DNA of 64,000 bases. Origin: a bacterium. GTDB lineage: Bacteria > AUK180. The stretch is taken from contig JAGLGN010000020.1 in assembly GCA_023144005.1 (NCBI GenBank), forward strand, positions 188,932 through 252,931. The letters are read 5' to 3'. Below the pieces are notes generated by a model. The model saw nothing but the letters and a program-made list of their open reading frames with translations. It did no database searches and was not told the DNA's origin. A program made the translations under genes and the position numbers. Shown here one piece after another: positions 26,584 to 36,600 of the stretch. Each line of letters starts with the position of its first letter. The first letter of the stretch is position 1.

Positions 26584-26733
26584 TCATACCGGAATCAAAT
26601 AGCCGTCAAATAAGACTTCAAGCCCGTGGATCAAATCCCTATCCCGAAACCGATCATTAACTGATAAACGAACTTCATACTCTCGCATATCCCCATTATC
26701 TAAATATTTGCAAATGTCTTTCCGGTACTTCTA
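26584..26733 (-). pseudogene. Short protein-coding-like fragment, unknown
   Basis: An open minus-strand stretch of about 49 codons ending at TGA 26584-26586; from its only ATG (26688) it would give 34 aa beginning MREYEVRLSVNDRFRDRDL. Its composition is protein-like rather than random, but there is no ribosome-binding site. More likely the tail of a disrupted gene. Confidence 0.35.
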
Positions 26734-26752
26734 TCCCGATTTTTCCACTTTT

Positions 26753-26813
26753 TCCACCACCGTCCCCGAATTCCCCAGCATATAGAAGTATACTTCAATA
26801 TCCTCAGCAAAAA
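26753..26813 (-). pseudogene. Orphan Rhs-core remnant
   Basis: Directly after the stop of the lipoprotein gene the minus strand can be read AEDIEVYFYMLGN, nearly identical to AEDIEVYFYMMGQ in the full Rhs protein upstream (DNA around 29263-29300). It then runs into the GGGGACGGTGGT element end. This is what displaced C-terminal cassettes of Rhs loci look like. Confidence 0.6.
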
Positions 26814-28103
26814 TCATTTATTGATGTAGTACAACTCGCATTGATAATTGGATTTGCGCGAAACTAAATGTTCATTACTTGTATAGAAAGCGAAATATTT
26901 CTCTGATTCACTAACCTCGTAGATAGGGTATACAGTTTCAATTATACGCTTAGCCTTCATTCTCTCACCTTCATTTTCAATTCGGTATACGATTTTCCCA
27001 GAAAGGGGGATGATAATAAGTTGTTTCTTTTTATTCATGTGCATATATGCCCTATATAAGTCGGCATGTGAGAAATTCGGGTTGTACTTCGAATTTGTTA
27101 TTATTTCCCAAATATTCCTTTTACCTCTAGTTTTCAAAACAATGGAATTGTTCTTGAAAACATCACAGACGATCAGAGATGATTCATTGCCATAAACAAG
27201 AAATCTGTCTCCAATAAAACGACAACTACCGCTATTAATATTTTTCTCTTGACCTGCATGTCTATTTCTGGAGATTTCAGTTACTGAAGGATTATTACAG
27301 TTAAAACTCCAGGAGTGGATAATATTCCCCCCCGCCTCTTCACTACAGATATATATTTTCTCGTTTGCAATATCCGCATCAACAATGTTCGGATGCTTAA
27401 GAAAACAGAGCTCTTTGCCGGAAGATTTATCAATTCGTTGTATGCCGGTCTTGTAAATAATGAAAATACCGTTCTCCGAGGAAAGCATCTTAAGGAATCC
27501 TGATTGTTTGATATTGATTTCCCAGCTAAGAATCTTTTTACTTGCAATAAAACTATTCGCAAGGTCAATGCAAGAAAGTTTGTCTCCAGAGAAAATATAG
27601 ATATCCCTACCATCATTGTGGAAGTACGCCGTTAGAGAGAATGGATTATTGTGATATTCTGAATACTCAATTGAAAGGATATTGGAAGAAAACAAAATAT
27701 CATAATTGTCAACTGGCCGGAATACTAGAAACAAACTATCTTCAATTTTGCCCCTATTAAAAAATAAATGTGCTATTCGCTCATCACCAGAATACATTGT
27801 TGAATGCCGGCGCCAACCAACCGGATGATAATGTGTTACTTCAGGAATGGAATATTCCGCTTTTGATAATACCGTTCTTACTTCTGTTGGTATTTTAACT
27901 TTTTCCGCTTTCATAATTTCATGAATTTGGTGATCCCTCTCTGCAAGTTGTGAATATTGAAAGAGGATTGTGCTATTGTAGATACTGATATATGTTACAA
28001 AGACATTACCTTCAAATAGCAAATACTTGCGGCTATTGCACCCTACTAAAACCATAATAGCGATTGTACACAGTAAAATTCGTTTAATTAAAACGTGGTT
28101 CAT
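26814..28103 (-). CDS. Lipoprotein downstream of Rhs gene (possible immunity or accessory protein)
   Basis: 429 aa from the chosen ATG at 28103, which gives a clean lipoprotein signal MNHVLIKRILLCTIAIMVLVGC with lipobox LVGC (C22); an upstream ATG at 28133 would place ten extra polar residues in front. The rest looks beta-rich with recurring strand-turn units, possibly a propeller. It overlaps the Rhs gene by 20 bp and is followed by a displaced Rhs-core fragment. Position suggests an immunity or anchoring partner for the Rhs C-terminal domain; no sequence family was recognised. Confidence 0.65.
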   Translation of the reverse strand: MNHVLIKRILLCTIAIMVLVGCNSRKYLLFEGNVFVTYISIYNSTILFQYSQLAERDHQIHEIMKAEKVKIPTEVRTVLSKAEYSIPEVTHYHPVGWRRHSTMYSGDERIAHLFFNRGKIEDSLFLVFRPVDNYDILFSSNILSIEYSEYHNNPFSLTAYFHNDGRDIYIFSGDKLSCIDLANSFIASKKILSWEINIKQSGFLKMLSSENGIFIIYKTGIQRIDKSSGKELCFLKHPNIVDADIANEKIYICSEEAGGNIIHSWSFNCNNPSVTEISRNRHAGQEKNINSGSCRFIGDRFLVYGNESSLIVCDVFKNNSIVLKTRGKRNIWEIITNSKYNPNFSHADLYRAYMHMNKKKQLIIIPLSGKIVYRIENEGERMKAKRIIETVYPIYEVSESEKYFAFYTSNEHLVSRKSNYQCELYYINK

Positions 28104-31100
28104 ATTCGTTTTTCCATTTAGCATCCATATCAAAAAAGTGATGGTTAATAAAGTATGACGGGATATTCAGGTTATCTATATCAACTCCGGGTGGTAATTC
28201 AGTAAAACGGTTTAAATAGTTAATTGTATCACTAAAAAATGATTCGGGAGTATTTGAAATTGATCTTGTAATCCATTCGACCTCCAAAGCAAATGCCTGT
28301 GAGGCACCTCCTGGTGTTTGCCAAACTGCCTCACTATTTGGATCATTAAAAAGCTTCTGAAAAGCATTTTCATATACTTCATGAAATATATCTCTTACCG
28401 TGCTTGTGTAGTCGGACACTCTCACAAATACTTGATCCTTGCCGGTAACGCCCTTCTTTCCTGAATAAGTTGTACTCCCAAGAACAAAATTGATTGTTGA
28501 TGAATCGCCTTGAATAAAGAAACCTCCCCATCCCAATTCCCCATTTTCAATAGCAGTCGCAAATGAAGGAATGTGTTCTGATAATATCTGTAAAATGGTC
28601 TCAGCATCCTCTATTGATAGTTGTTTCTTATTCATATACTTGCTTAATTTCTTCTTCATTCCCGCCATTCCATGCACAGTCTTTCCTTCTTTAAGTCCAT
28701 TCAAAATACTTAGAACACTTTTCTCTTCATCCTTCTTGGAAAGAAAGTCGCGCATGCTCCTAAGAAAACCTCCTAATCCTGCAATAACAGGGATAAAAAA
28801 ACCTCCGTGTCTATCGACATACTTGATCGGATTATTCGCGCAATATTGATATTTATTTATATTCACGGGTTCTTCGAGCATGATACTGATCGGATCCGTA
28901 CTCACAAACCTCCCCGTATCCCCGTCATACCATCTTGCACCGAAGTAGACCAATCCTGTTTCAAGATTCATTTCCTTTCCTGTGTACGAATATCTGTCGC
29001 TTCTATCATCCCCTTTCGTCATCCCCCATACGAGATTCCCATACGGGTCATATTTGATTCTCGAAGCGATCTCACCTGTGAGCGCATCCGCCGTCATAAC
29101 GGCTGATCCCTGAATATCAGTGAAGTTATACTCCTCTTTTATGTCCAAATTATCTTCCGTATCATATTCATACCTTCGTGTAAGGATGCGTTCTCCGTTC
29201 CCGTATACATATGATTCCTTCAATTTCTGCGTATTCCCGTCCACCTTCGCTATCACCTGTCCCATCATGTAAAAGTATACCTCAATATCCTCCGCGGAGT
29301 CAAGTGTTTTTTCCGCGTCGGTGAGCGTGGCGATCCGCATTCCGCTGCCGTCATACTTGAATCTTACCCGCTTTGAGAAAGCGTCTTCATTCGCGAAATC
29401 CGCCGCTGTCCGCATCTGCCAGATATTGATGGCGGTGTACTCGGTCAGGCGATTCTCATAGTCCCAGGACAGAATGTTTTTCTCGACAAGGTCATCATTA
29501 TTGAAATGCTCCTTTTCCGTCATATTCCCGTTGCCGTCGTATCCGTATACAATATTTCTTTTGGCGTCAATGATCTGCTTCTTCAATCTGTTGGAATCAG
29601 CTTCCACTTCATACAAAAGATTTTTGTATTTGCTTTTCCATGCGAGACGGTTACCAGCCGAATCATATGAATATGTGTTGCCGATACCATCGCCGTCGTC
29701 ATATAGAGGGCCTGAAACGCCGATGAGCCGCCCCAGCTTGTCATATTCGTATGCAGTCTGCAAGCCGTCCGTATCTACTAAGGATGTTCTGTTTCCCACA
29801 GAATCATAATTATAGCTATGATCAAGAAATGTGGTATTCGTTTCAGGTGCAAAGACCTTGATATTGGCCGGCCTCATCATATTGTCATATGAATACTCCT
29901 TTGTCAGACTGCTTGCCGCGAGATGATAGTCTATACTTGAAATATTTCCCGATTCATCGTATTCGTATTCGCTTAATAGCCGATCGTTCTTAAGATCCCT
30001 TACTCCGACGATCTGTCCGGTATATTTCGAATAATCATATGCGACATTCTCCACCAGATCGGCATCATAAAAGAGTTTATATTCTTTTACCGAATCTTCC
30101 TCGGTATATGAGAACAGATTTCTTGAATTGAAGCTGTGGCCGCAAATATTATACAGGTCATTGCGTTCGATGATCCTGTCCCTGACATCGTAGATATATG
30201 AATACTTCGTGACCGTATTTCCGAGATGATCCATCGTTGTCACATCCTGTAGATTGGCTTCCGCCTGACCCTGCATATCATTGTAATTATAACCGACTGA
30301 AGAATTGTCGGGATACATGATCTTCGTTAATCTGTTGAGCTCATCGTATTCGTAATTTATGACATTTCCGTTTCCATCCCGCTTGCTGAGCAGATTATTC
30401 ATCTCGTCGTATGCCAGAAACTCCCTGACTCCCTCATCTGGATTGGATGTCGCCGTAAGCCGGCCCGCCCAGTCATAGGAAAATGTAGTTTCGTTCCCTC
30501 GCGAATCAATGATCTTCTTAAGCAGTCCCCTGTACTTGTCATATTCGTAATTGGAAATATAGTCTCCTTCATCATTATGCTCGACTACTCTGATTAAGTT
30601 TCCCAGAACATCATACTTCATTTCACGCTGATGATTGCCGCTGTCGGAGATCGTCAATTCATTATTAATGTCGTCATATGCTCTCATCACATAATTATTG
30701 TCGGGGTAAGTTGTTTTCGTCAACCTTAAATACGGATCATTGTATTCGTAGAATATTTTCTTGCCTTCAATGGAAGTATTCTCCTTCACCGGCAAAGTCT
30801 TCCATACCGGTTTGCCGTATTCGTTATAATCGGTGAAAGTAACAACCTTTCCGTCTTCATCCTCCCTTTCCCTATTGACTTCCCGTCCGAAATCATCGTA
30901 ATTAATGATCGTCTGAATATACTCCGTCTCCGCATCCGTCTCTGTTCTCGAAACCGTGTGTCTCATCATTTGAAATGTTTTATTCGCAGCGAATAGCCGT
31001 TTACCGATTACCGAGCCGTCATCCATCCAGGTTATTTCATATTCGCCTTTTAACTGATATGCATATACAGCTGACGGGTCACCGATAGAGATCGTTCCAT

Positions 31101-33600
31101 CCAAATTAGTATTGATCTCATCCTGAGGGAGAAATATCGCAAGCAGACGGTCATATCTGTCGTATTTATATTGCGTGACCCTGCCCTTATAATCAATTTT
31201 GCTGGCAAGTTTCCCGTCACCCTTGTAGGTAAATTCTGTCGAACCCAGAGGACCGGTGATCTTTGTTAGAAATTTTCCTTCATTGTTGGCGCCGTATTCA
31301 TAATTCGTTACAACCGAATTTGGCGATGTTTCAGTAATTTTCCTATCTTTGTAATATGTTGCTGAAAACTCCTTTGTCTCCGTTCCGTCCTGTGAATCGT
31401 ATATTTCCGATTTCCACGCCTGCCCGTATTGATCATGTTCATAATATCTTTCAAAGGCAATTAGTTCGTGTGAAATACCTGTCTTATAAATTCTAGAAGT
31501 GCTCAGAACAGGAAAATCATCAAAGTCAGAATGTAAGCTCAGAGATTTAATTGTACGAGTAACAACCCACATATTATCGTATTTGACTTCATCTATTATT
31601 GTAGGTTCAAAAGGAAATCTTTGGTCGCTGTATGTATATGATATCACGGTTTTCTTATTGTTGTTGATCGCGATCGCTTCGTGGATTCGTGTGCGGAAAG
31701 CATAACTCCCGGCGGCAAAATCGAATCTATTGATTATGTAAGAGTTTAAGTTTACATTTAATGGTTCAAAGCTAGTAGTATCTGGATAAAACTTTTTTCT
31801 TAGAATTATTCCCTCTAAACGGAAACCCCGGCCGTTCCAGTGACTCGGTGGAGAATAATAATCCAGAAGCTCTCCATTATCAATAACATCATTTAAAACA
31901 TCTGTATTGATATTATAGAAATAATATGTATTCTCGAATTTGGCTCTATCACCAACTAAATAAACATTTTTTGTCCCGTTTGGAAGAATTTCCGCGGCCA
32001 CTCTATAACCGATCCATATCCGGGTTCCACTTCCTCCAATTACTTTCGATCTTTTCTTGAAAGAATAATTCCATTTCTGCTGATCGATCGTAATCTGACC
32101 TACCTTCCCGTAGTTGTCAGAATCAAGCGGACTACTATGGTAGGCGATCAGTTTTTGACCTCCGGTAGGAAAAGTGATCTCGGTCAATTTTCCCGAGGGA
32201 CCGTAACCGAATGCGGTATTCAGAACATTTGTTTTGAAAACCTCTTGTGGGACGGGGTCAGGCGGCGGCGGAGGTACCGGGTGAATATTATCTTCCCACC
32301 AGGGAGTATTGATATTGATAAGGCCCTGATGAATAGGATTTTTACCGTCCCCTATTATACTGTTCAGTTTCTGATTTTCATCGGTAAAGGCGTATTCCTC
32401 CGCTTTTGCGAATTTGAAGATATTCTGCAGATAATTACCTGAATAGTTGAAAGCAACCGTTCCGGCGATCGAGCTGATTACCTTCGATAAGCGTTTTGTC
32501 TCGTAAAAATGTATTTCGGAATGATCGCTGACATCGATCACTGGATCGGGTTTATCCGAATACTCAAATAATACACTGGCTGTTCCCCTTTTAATATTAA
32601 CGAGATAGGATTCTCTGGTATAGTATGCGCGCAACGAGAATGCGACCTTCTCATTTCCGGTACCATCGTCATCAGGAGCGATAGGGATGGCTCCCTTGGA
32701 ATATTTAACCGGATACTCATAATAGTCGTTGGTATCCGCATACGAATATTCTGTGGAATAATCATAACGATCAATGACCTTGGTGAGATCCCAGCGGTAT
32801 CTATTGCCGTAGATCGTCCAGGTATCGGTATAAATGGTGGTATACATTCTGGGGTGTTTGAACTCGTAAGTATTTCCACCCTTGTCTTTGATAATAAATG
32901 CACAGCCCTTTTTCCACGCATCCGCACCTGGCGTGATCTTATCGCCCAGCCTTACATCAGTCTCGATTGTTCCTGTCTCGGGATCTATATAGGATAAAAC
33001 GATCTGATCATAAGGACTTGACGGTAATTCGTATGAAACCCGTTCCATTTCCCACCCGCTCGTGTCCGAGACAAAGTGGTAGTTTCCCTGGGGGTAATAT
33101 ACATATTTAACCCCCCAATCTGTCTCTTCCCGATGCCTTGTTACATTGGAGATCACATAATCAATTTCCAGACTTGATCCATTAGGTAATACCATTATCA
33201 GATCACCATAATCAATATCATTCAAATAGGTTATAAAATCCTCATCGTAAGGTAAAGGAGAGCCCTCCGCAGCGGCAACTTGTGTCAAACTCCTCAATGA
33301 AACTGAATTTTCCACGACAAGATAGCTCTGTCCAAGATTCCAGCCTATTCCCGCTACACCGATCTCGTCGGGATGACTGAGGTAGTGCGATACATTGCTG
33401 TTGTAGAAAAGGTTTACATTTAAATTCCCGCCGATCGCGGGAATAGACATTATGGGTAAATTAATATTCAAATCACCTGAAAAGAGATTAACCTCGCCAC
33501 CGGTACTTACCAGCTCAGCGGGATTGTGTATAGAAGGAGAGTTAGAATATGCATGAGTACAAATTAATGCAATAAATAGCAATGTAATAATCTTTCTCAT
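28084..33600 (-). CDS. Rhs/YD-repeat protein with variable C-terminal domain
   Basis: 1838 aa. Signal peptide MRKIITLLFIALICTHAYS. Residues about 25-800 are the SpvB/TcB-like N-terminal region; about 800-1560 hold dozens of YD repeats (for example YEYDELNRLTKI, YSYDSAGNRLAW) that form a hollow shell. The Rhs core ends with GLVYFGARWYDGDTGRFVSTDPI (DPI at 1569). The last about 240 residues are the hypervariable cargo, including HEVYEN at 1740-1745, possibly a metal site. No PAAR or VgrG link is present and it is Sec-exported, so delivery is not by classical T6SS. Preceded after 1 bp by its 1459-aa partner; AAGGAG precedes the ATG. Confidence 0.9.
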   Translation of the reverse strand: MRKIITLLFIALICTHAYSNSPSIHNPAELVSTGGEVNLFSGDLNINLPIMSIPAIGGNLNVNLFYNSNVSHYLSHPDEIGVAGIGWNLGQSYLVVENSVSLRSLTQVAAAEGSPLPYDEDFITYLNDIDYGDLIMVLPNGSSLEIDYVISNVTRHREETDWGVKYVYYPQGNYHFVSDTSGWEMERVSYELPSSPYDQIVLSYIDPETGTIETDVRLGDKITPGADAWKKGCAFIIKDKGGNTYEFKHPRMYTTIYTDTWTIYGNRYRWDLTKVIDRYDYSTEYSYADTNDYYEYPVKYSKGAIPIAPDDDGTGNEKVAFSLRAYYTRESYLVNIKRGTASVLFEYSDKPDPVIDVSDHSEIHFYETKRLSKVISSIAGTVAFNYSGNYLQNIFKFAKAEEYAFTDENQKLNSIIGDGKNPIHQGLININTPWWEDNIHPVPPPPPDPVPQEVFKTNVLNTAFGYGPSGKLTEITFPTGGQKLIAYHSSPLDSDNYGKVGQITIDQQKWNYSFKKRSKVIGGSGTRIWIGYRVAAEILPNGTKNVYLVGDRAKFENTYYFYNINTDVLNDVIDNGELLDYYSPPSHWNGRGFRLEGIILRKKFYPDTTSFEPLNVNLNSYIINRFDFAAGSYAFRTRIHEAIAINNNKKTVISYTYSDQRFPFEPTIIDEVKYDNMWVVTRTIKSLSLHSDFDDFPVLSTSRIYKTGISHELIAFERYYEHDQYGQAWKSEIYDSQDGTETKEFSATYYKDRKITETSPNSVVTNYEYGANNEGKFLTKITGPLGSTEFTYKGDGKLASKIDYKGRVTQYKYDRYDRLLAIFLPQDEINTNLDGTISIGDPSAVYAYQLKGEYEITWMDDGSVIGKRLFAANKTFQMMRHTVSRTETDAETEYIQTIINYDDFGREVNREREDEDGKVVTFTDYNEYGKPVWKTLPVKENTSIEGKKIFYEYNDPYLRLTKTTYPDNNYVMRAYDDINNELTISDSGNHQREMKYDVLGNLIRVVEHNDEGDYISNYEYDKYRGLLKKIIDSRGNETTFSYDWAGRLTATSNPDEGVREFLAYDEMNNLLSKRDGNGNVINYEYDELNRLTKIMYPDNSSVGYNYNDMQGQAEANLQDVTTMDHLGNTVTKYSYIYDVRDRIIERNDLYNICGHSFNSRNLFSYTEEDSVKEYKLFYDADLVENVAYDYSKYTGQIVGVRDLKNDRLLSEYEYDESGNISSIDYHLAASSLTKEYSYDNMMRPANIKVFAPETNTTFLDHSYNYDSVGNRTSLVDTDGLQTAYEYDKLGRLIGVSGPLYDDGDGIGNTYSYDSAGNRLAWKSKYKNLLYEVEADSNRLKKQIIDAKRNIVYGYDGNGNMTEKEHFNNDDLVEKNILSWDYENRLTEYTAINIWQMRTAADFANEDAFSKRVRFKYDGSGMRIATLTDAEKTLDSAEDIEVYFYMMGQVIAKVDGNTQKLKESYVYGNGERILTRRYEYDTEDNLDIKEEYNFTDIQGSAVMTADALTGEIASRIKYDPYGNLVWGMTKGDDRSDRYSYTGKEMNLETGLVYFGARWYDGDTGRFVSTDPISIMLEEPVNINKYQYCANNPIKYVDRHGGFFIPVIAGLGGFLRSMRDFLSKKDEEKSVLSILNGLKEGKTVHGMAGMKKKLSKYMNKKQLSIEDAETILQILSEHIPSFATAIENGELGWGGFFIQGDSSTINFVLGSTTYSGKKGVTGKDQVFVRVSDYTSTVRDIFHEVYENAFQKLFNDPNSEAVWQTPGGASQAFALEVEWITRSISNTPESFFSDTINYLNRFTELPPGVDIDNLNIPSYFINHHFFDMDAKWKNEYEPRFN

Positions 33601-33601
33601 C

Positions 33602-36600
33602 TTACTCTCCTTCTTCCGGTGTTTCAGGCATATTGAAAACTATCTCTTCCCGTGTGAATCGATACCACTTCCCGTTAACTTTGTATAACACCTCATATTC
33701 AAGCCTGCATGGGTATTCTATAACTTCAAAATCCAGATAGAACTTATCGCTCATACTATCCAGATAAATTTCCAATTCTCTGGAATAGGGATCAATATCC
33801 TGAGTCACAGAATCCTTCAGGAATTTAAGATTTCCATCGTGAGAAATCAATAATTTGACATCTATCTCAAAATTAAGAAATAATTTGTTAAGGATCAATC
33901 TTTTTGTCAGTCCTTCAGTATCGGAGACAAGGAGATATGACAATTCATCAGACAATAACGCGGCTAAATCGGCTTCTCCAGTGAAGAAAGTATTGAAGAT
34001 CAATTTCCCTGGACCGTGATTTGACAGAAGTATCGCAGGGAATTCCTGATCTTTGTGCTGAACTGATAAAATTATACTGTTCCCGTCGCTGAGATCGGCT
34101 ATTTTCATCACTTCATGGATCTGTATGATCCTTTCAGCTTCAAAGAAGTCCGGTGCCGAAATATTCAGAAGATACTCATTACCGGGTAAATATCCTTCAA
34201 ATTTCAGGTTAAACAGATTGGAGATCGAGTTTAATTCGCGGCTTTTCAAATAGTGAAATGAAATATAGTTAGCACCACTGAAAATCCGGTCCTGCATTAT
34301 ATTCCAGTGAATATCGTCAACAACGTTCTCATCGCCAAGCACAACAAACGAGCCGTATCTTTCATCTGCGAGTCTATTGGTGAATTCATTATAATCAGAA
34401 GTTAAGAAGAAATCAAAATCACTGAACAGAGACAGATTCGTCTCAAAGGTCTCTAATTCATTTGAATTCCTTTTGAGTTTTCTATTATAAAAGATCAAGG
34501 GGGTATTGATATTTAAAGAATAACGATTCAGCTCAAGCGGATCAACCAGTCTGAATATACAGGATTGTTCGGATTCAACATTTTCATTTTTGTCAACGGA
34601 CCAGAAATGTATTGTATAGTCACCGACTCCGAATTGATATGTATCTATTTCCTCTAAATATAATGTTTCGGGCAATATATCACCGTCGCTATTTGTTATC
34701 CTATAGTACAATAATGGATCCAAATCAGTATTATCTTTCGCCGTTAGTATTATGGACGCGGCGGGGATAGTCTCTATCTCTCCATTTATAAACGATACGG
34801 GCGTGAACTGAACATCTGACTTCGGAGCTTCAGTATCCGATATGATAGTGTGGTTTTTAAAGACAACAGTCTTCTCTCTACTCCCCATATTTCCGTGCAT
34901 ATCACGGGAAACGCTTTTCAATCTGTGTTCACCGTCACTATAAATTCGCGTATCAACTATTTTTCTGATTATTGGGCCGCCATTTATTCCTAGTAATTTA
35001 TCGTCCAGATACAATTCGATTCTATCTATTTCCTGATTATCAAAACTTCGGCATAGTACCTCGATCTGTCCTGATTCTTCTTCAATCACCGGGTCAGAAA
35101 GATAAGACAATGTTTCCAGAGGATTGGACAAAATATCCGATCCGTCCGATACCGAATTGAATGTAGTAGAAGGGGCCACTGAAATATCAACAAAAGGAGG
35201 AGTGACATCAACTCCCGAACAAAAAGATACCGGGGAAATATCAGCAAGCTTCAATGCAGATGAGGCTTCTCCATAGGACGAGTATAATATTTTAGTGGTA
35301 TCCCGGGAAATCGCGGGAGTTCCACCCTTCAACGGACTGGTATACTGGAATGCGGGCAGTTGACTCCCTGTTACCAGATCAATGTAAAACACCTCTATGC
35401 TTTCAGCGCCGACATAGGGGTCAATTCCAATATCATTGCAGTCCGCTCCCTGGAACTCCGTAGTGCTACGATAATAAAAGAGCTTGCTGTTATCCTGAGA
35501 GATTGTCAGTATTCCATCCAGATTAGAAAGATCGGCCTGAAATCTGGAAATTATCCGGCTTTCTTCAGGCAGGCTGTAGTCAAGTATTGTGAAAAATTCA
35601 ATCTGTGTACCGGAAGAGTAGTCTCTGGATAGATATATTATTTGAGAACTGTTATTTGCGTGTATATAATCAAAGACTATCTCATCATTTTCACTCAGAA
35701 CTACTGTTTCCACGGTGCCGATTCCGATATTTATTTTGTGCAGCAAGTTATTCGCAATAAAAAATATATTGTTGTCAAATGCCCAAATAGGTTTATGAAA
35801 TCCCCAGAACTGACCTGGAGGAAGAATGTTGAATTCTCCGGTATCATTGTGATAATTCATTCCAAGTGCGGTAGAACAATAAAGAAGGTTCGAGCCGTCA
35901 GGAGACCAACAGTAGTTATCCACAGAAATATCATCCGCCACATGTACCATACTTCCCTGATCCAGATAAAATAAATTAAATTCGCGGATAAAAGCAAATG
36001 AAAGAATATCAACGGGAGAAGGAGTGGGATCCGCTGTAAAATACTGATTCGGATTGATAATAACCGGATTATTGGGATCCCCTATACTATCAAGAGCCAA
36101 ATCAGAGCTGCCTGAATTATCACCCAGCCACACCTGGGCATCTCCAGAAATGGAATATGTTTGAAATAGAGTGTTTTCAATACAACCGAGGATCGGACTT
36201 CTTAAAAAATAAAAGTGGAAATTATCCGAAGTCCATACCGGCGCATAATTGAAGTTACCATCATCCTGAAGAATAACAGAATTCGAGATAGAGTAATGAT
36301 AGTCGAAGTTGTTTATGAAAAATTCCTCTGTATTCGATAATATAACACCTCCCAGATCATCTACAAGCTCAATAAAAATAAAATATTTTCCGTTATCCGC
36401 GTTCTCATCTGAAGCCAATAATCCATCCCAGACAAAAGTCTGAGCGGTGCCGGAAACAAGAGGCAGAAGTTCTTCGTATACTAAGCTTCCCCCTGAATCC
36501 TGAATAACAATCCTGGCTTGAGCAAGGGCCTCGTCGCCGCAGCCCATTGAGTAGGAAACGGGCAAAACATCATTGCAGCCGTCTTGAACACCCGGAGAAA

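Larger units (their letters stand above)
26395..26813 (-). other. Gene-free stretch with decayed coding fragments
   Basis: 419 bp with no intact gene. Two minus-strand traces are visible: an Rhs-core-like remnant at about 26753-26813 and an open fragment at 26584-26733, both listed separately. Between them is GGGGACGGTGGTGG, the same outer-end sequence as the RAYT/MITE terminal repeats. Confidence 0.6.
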
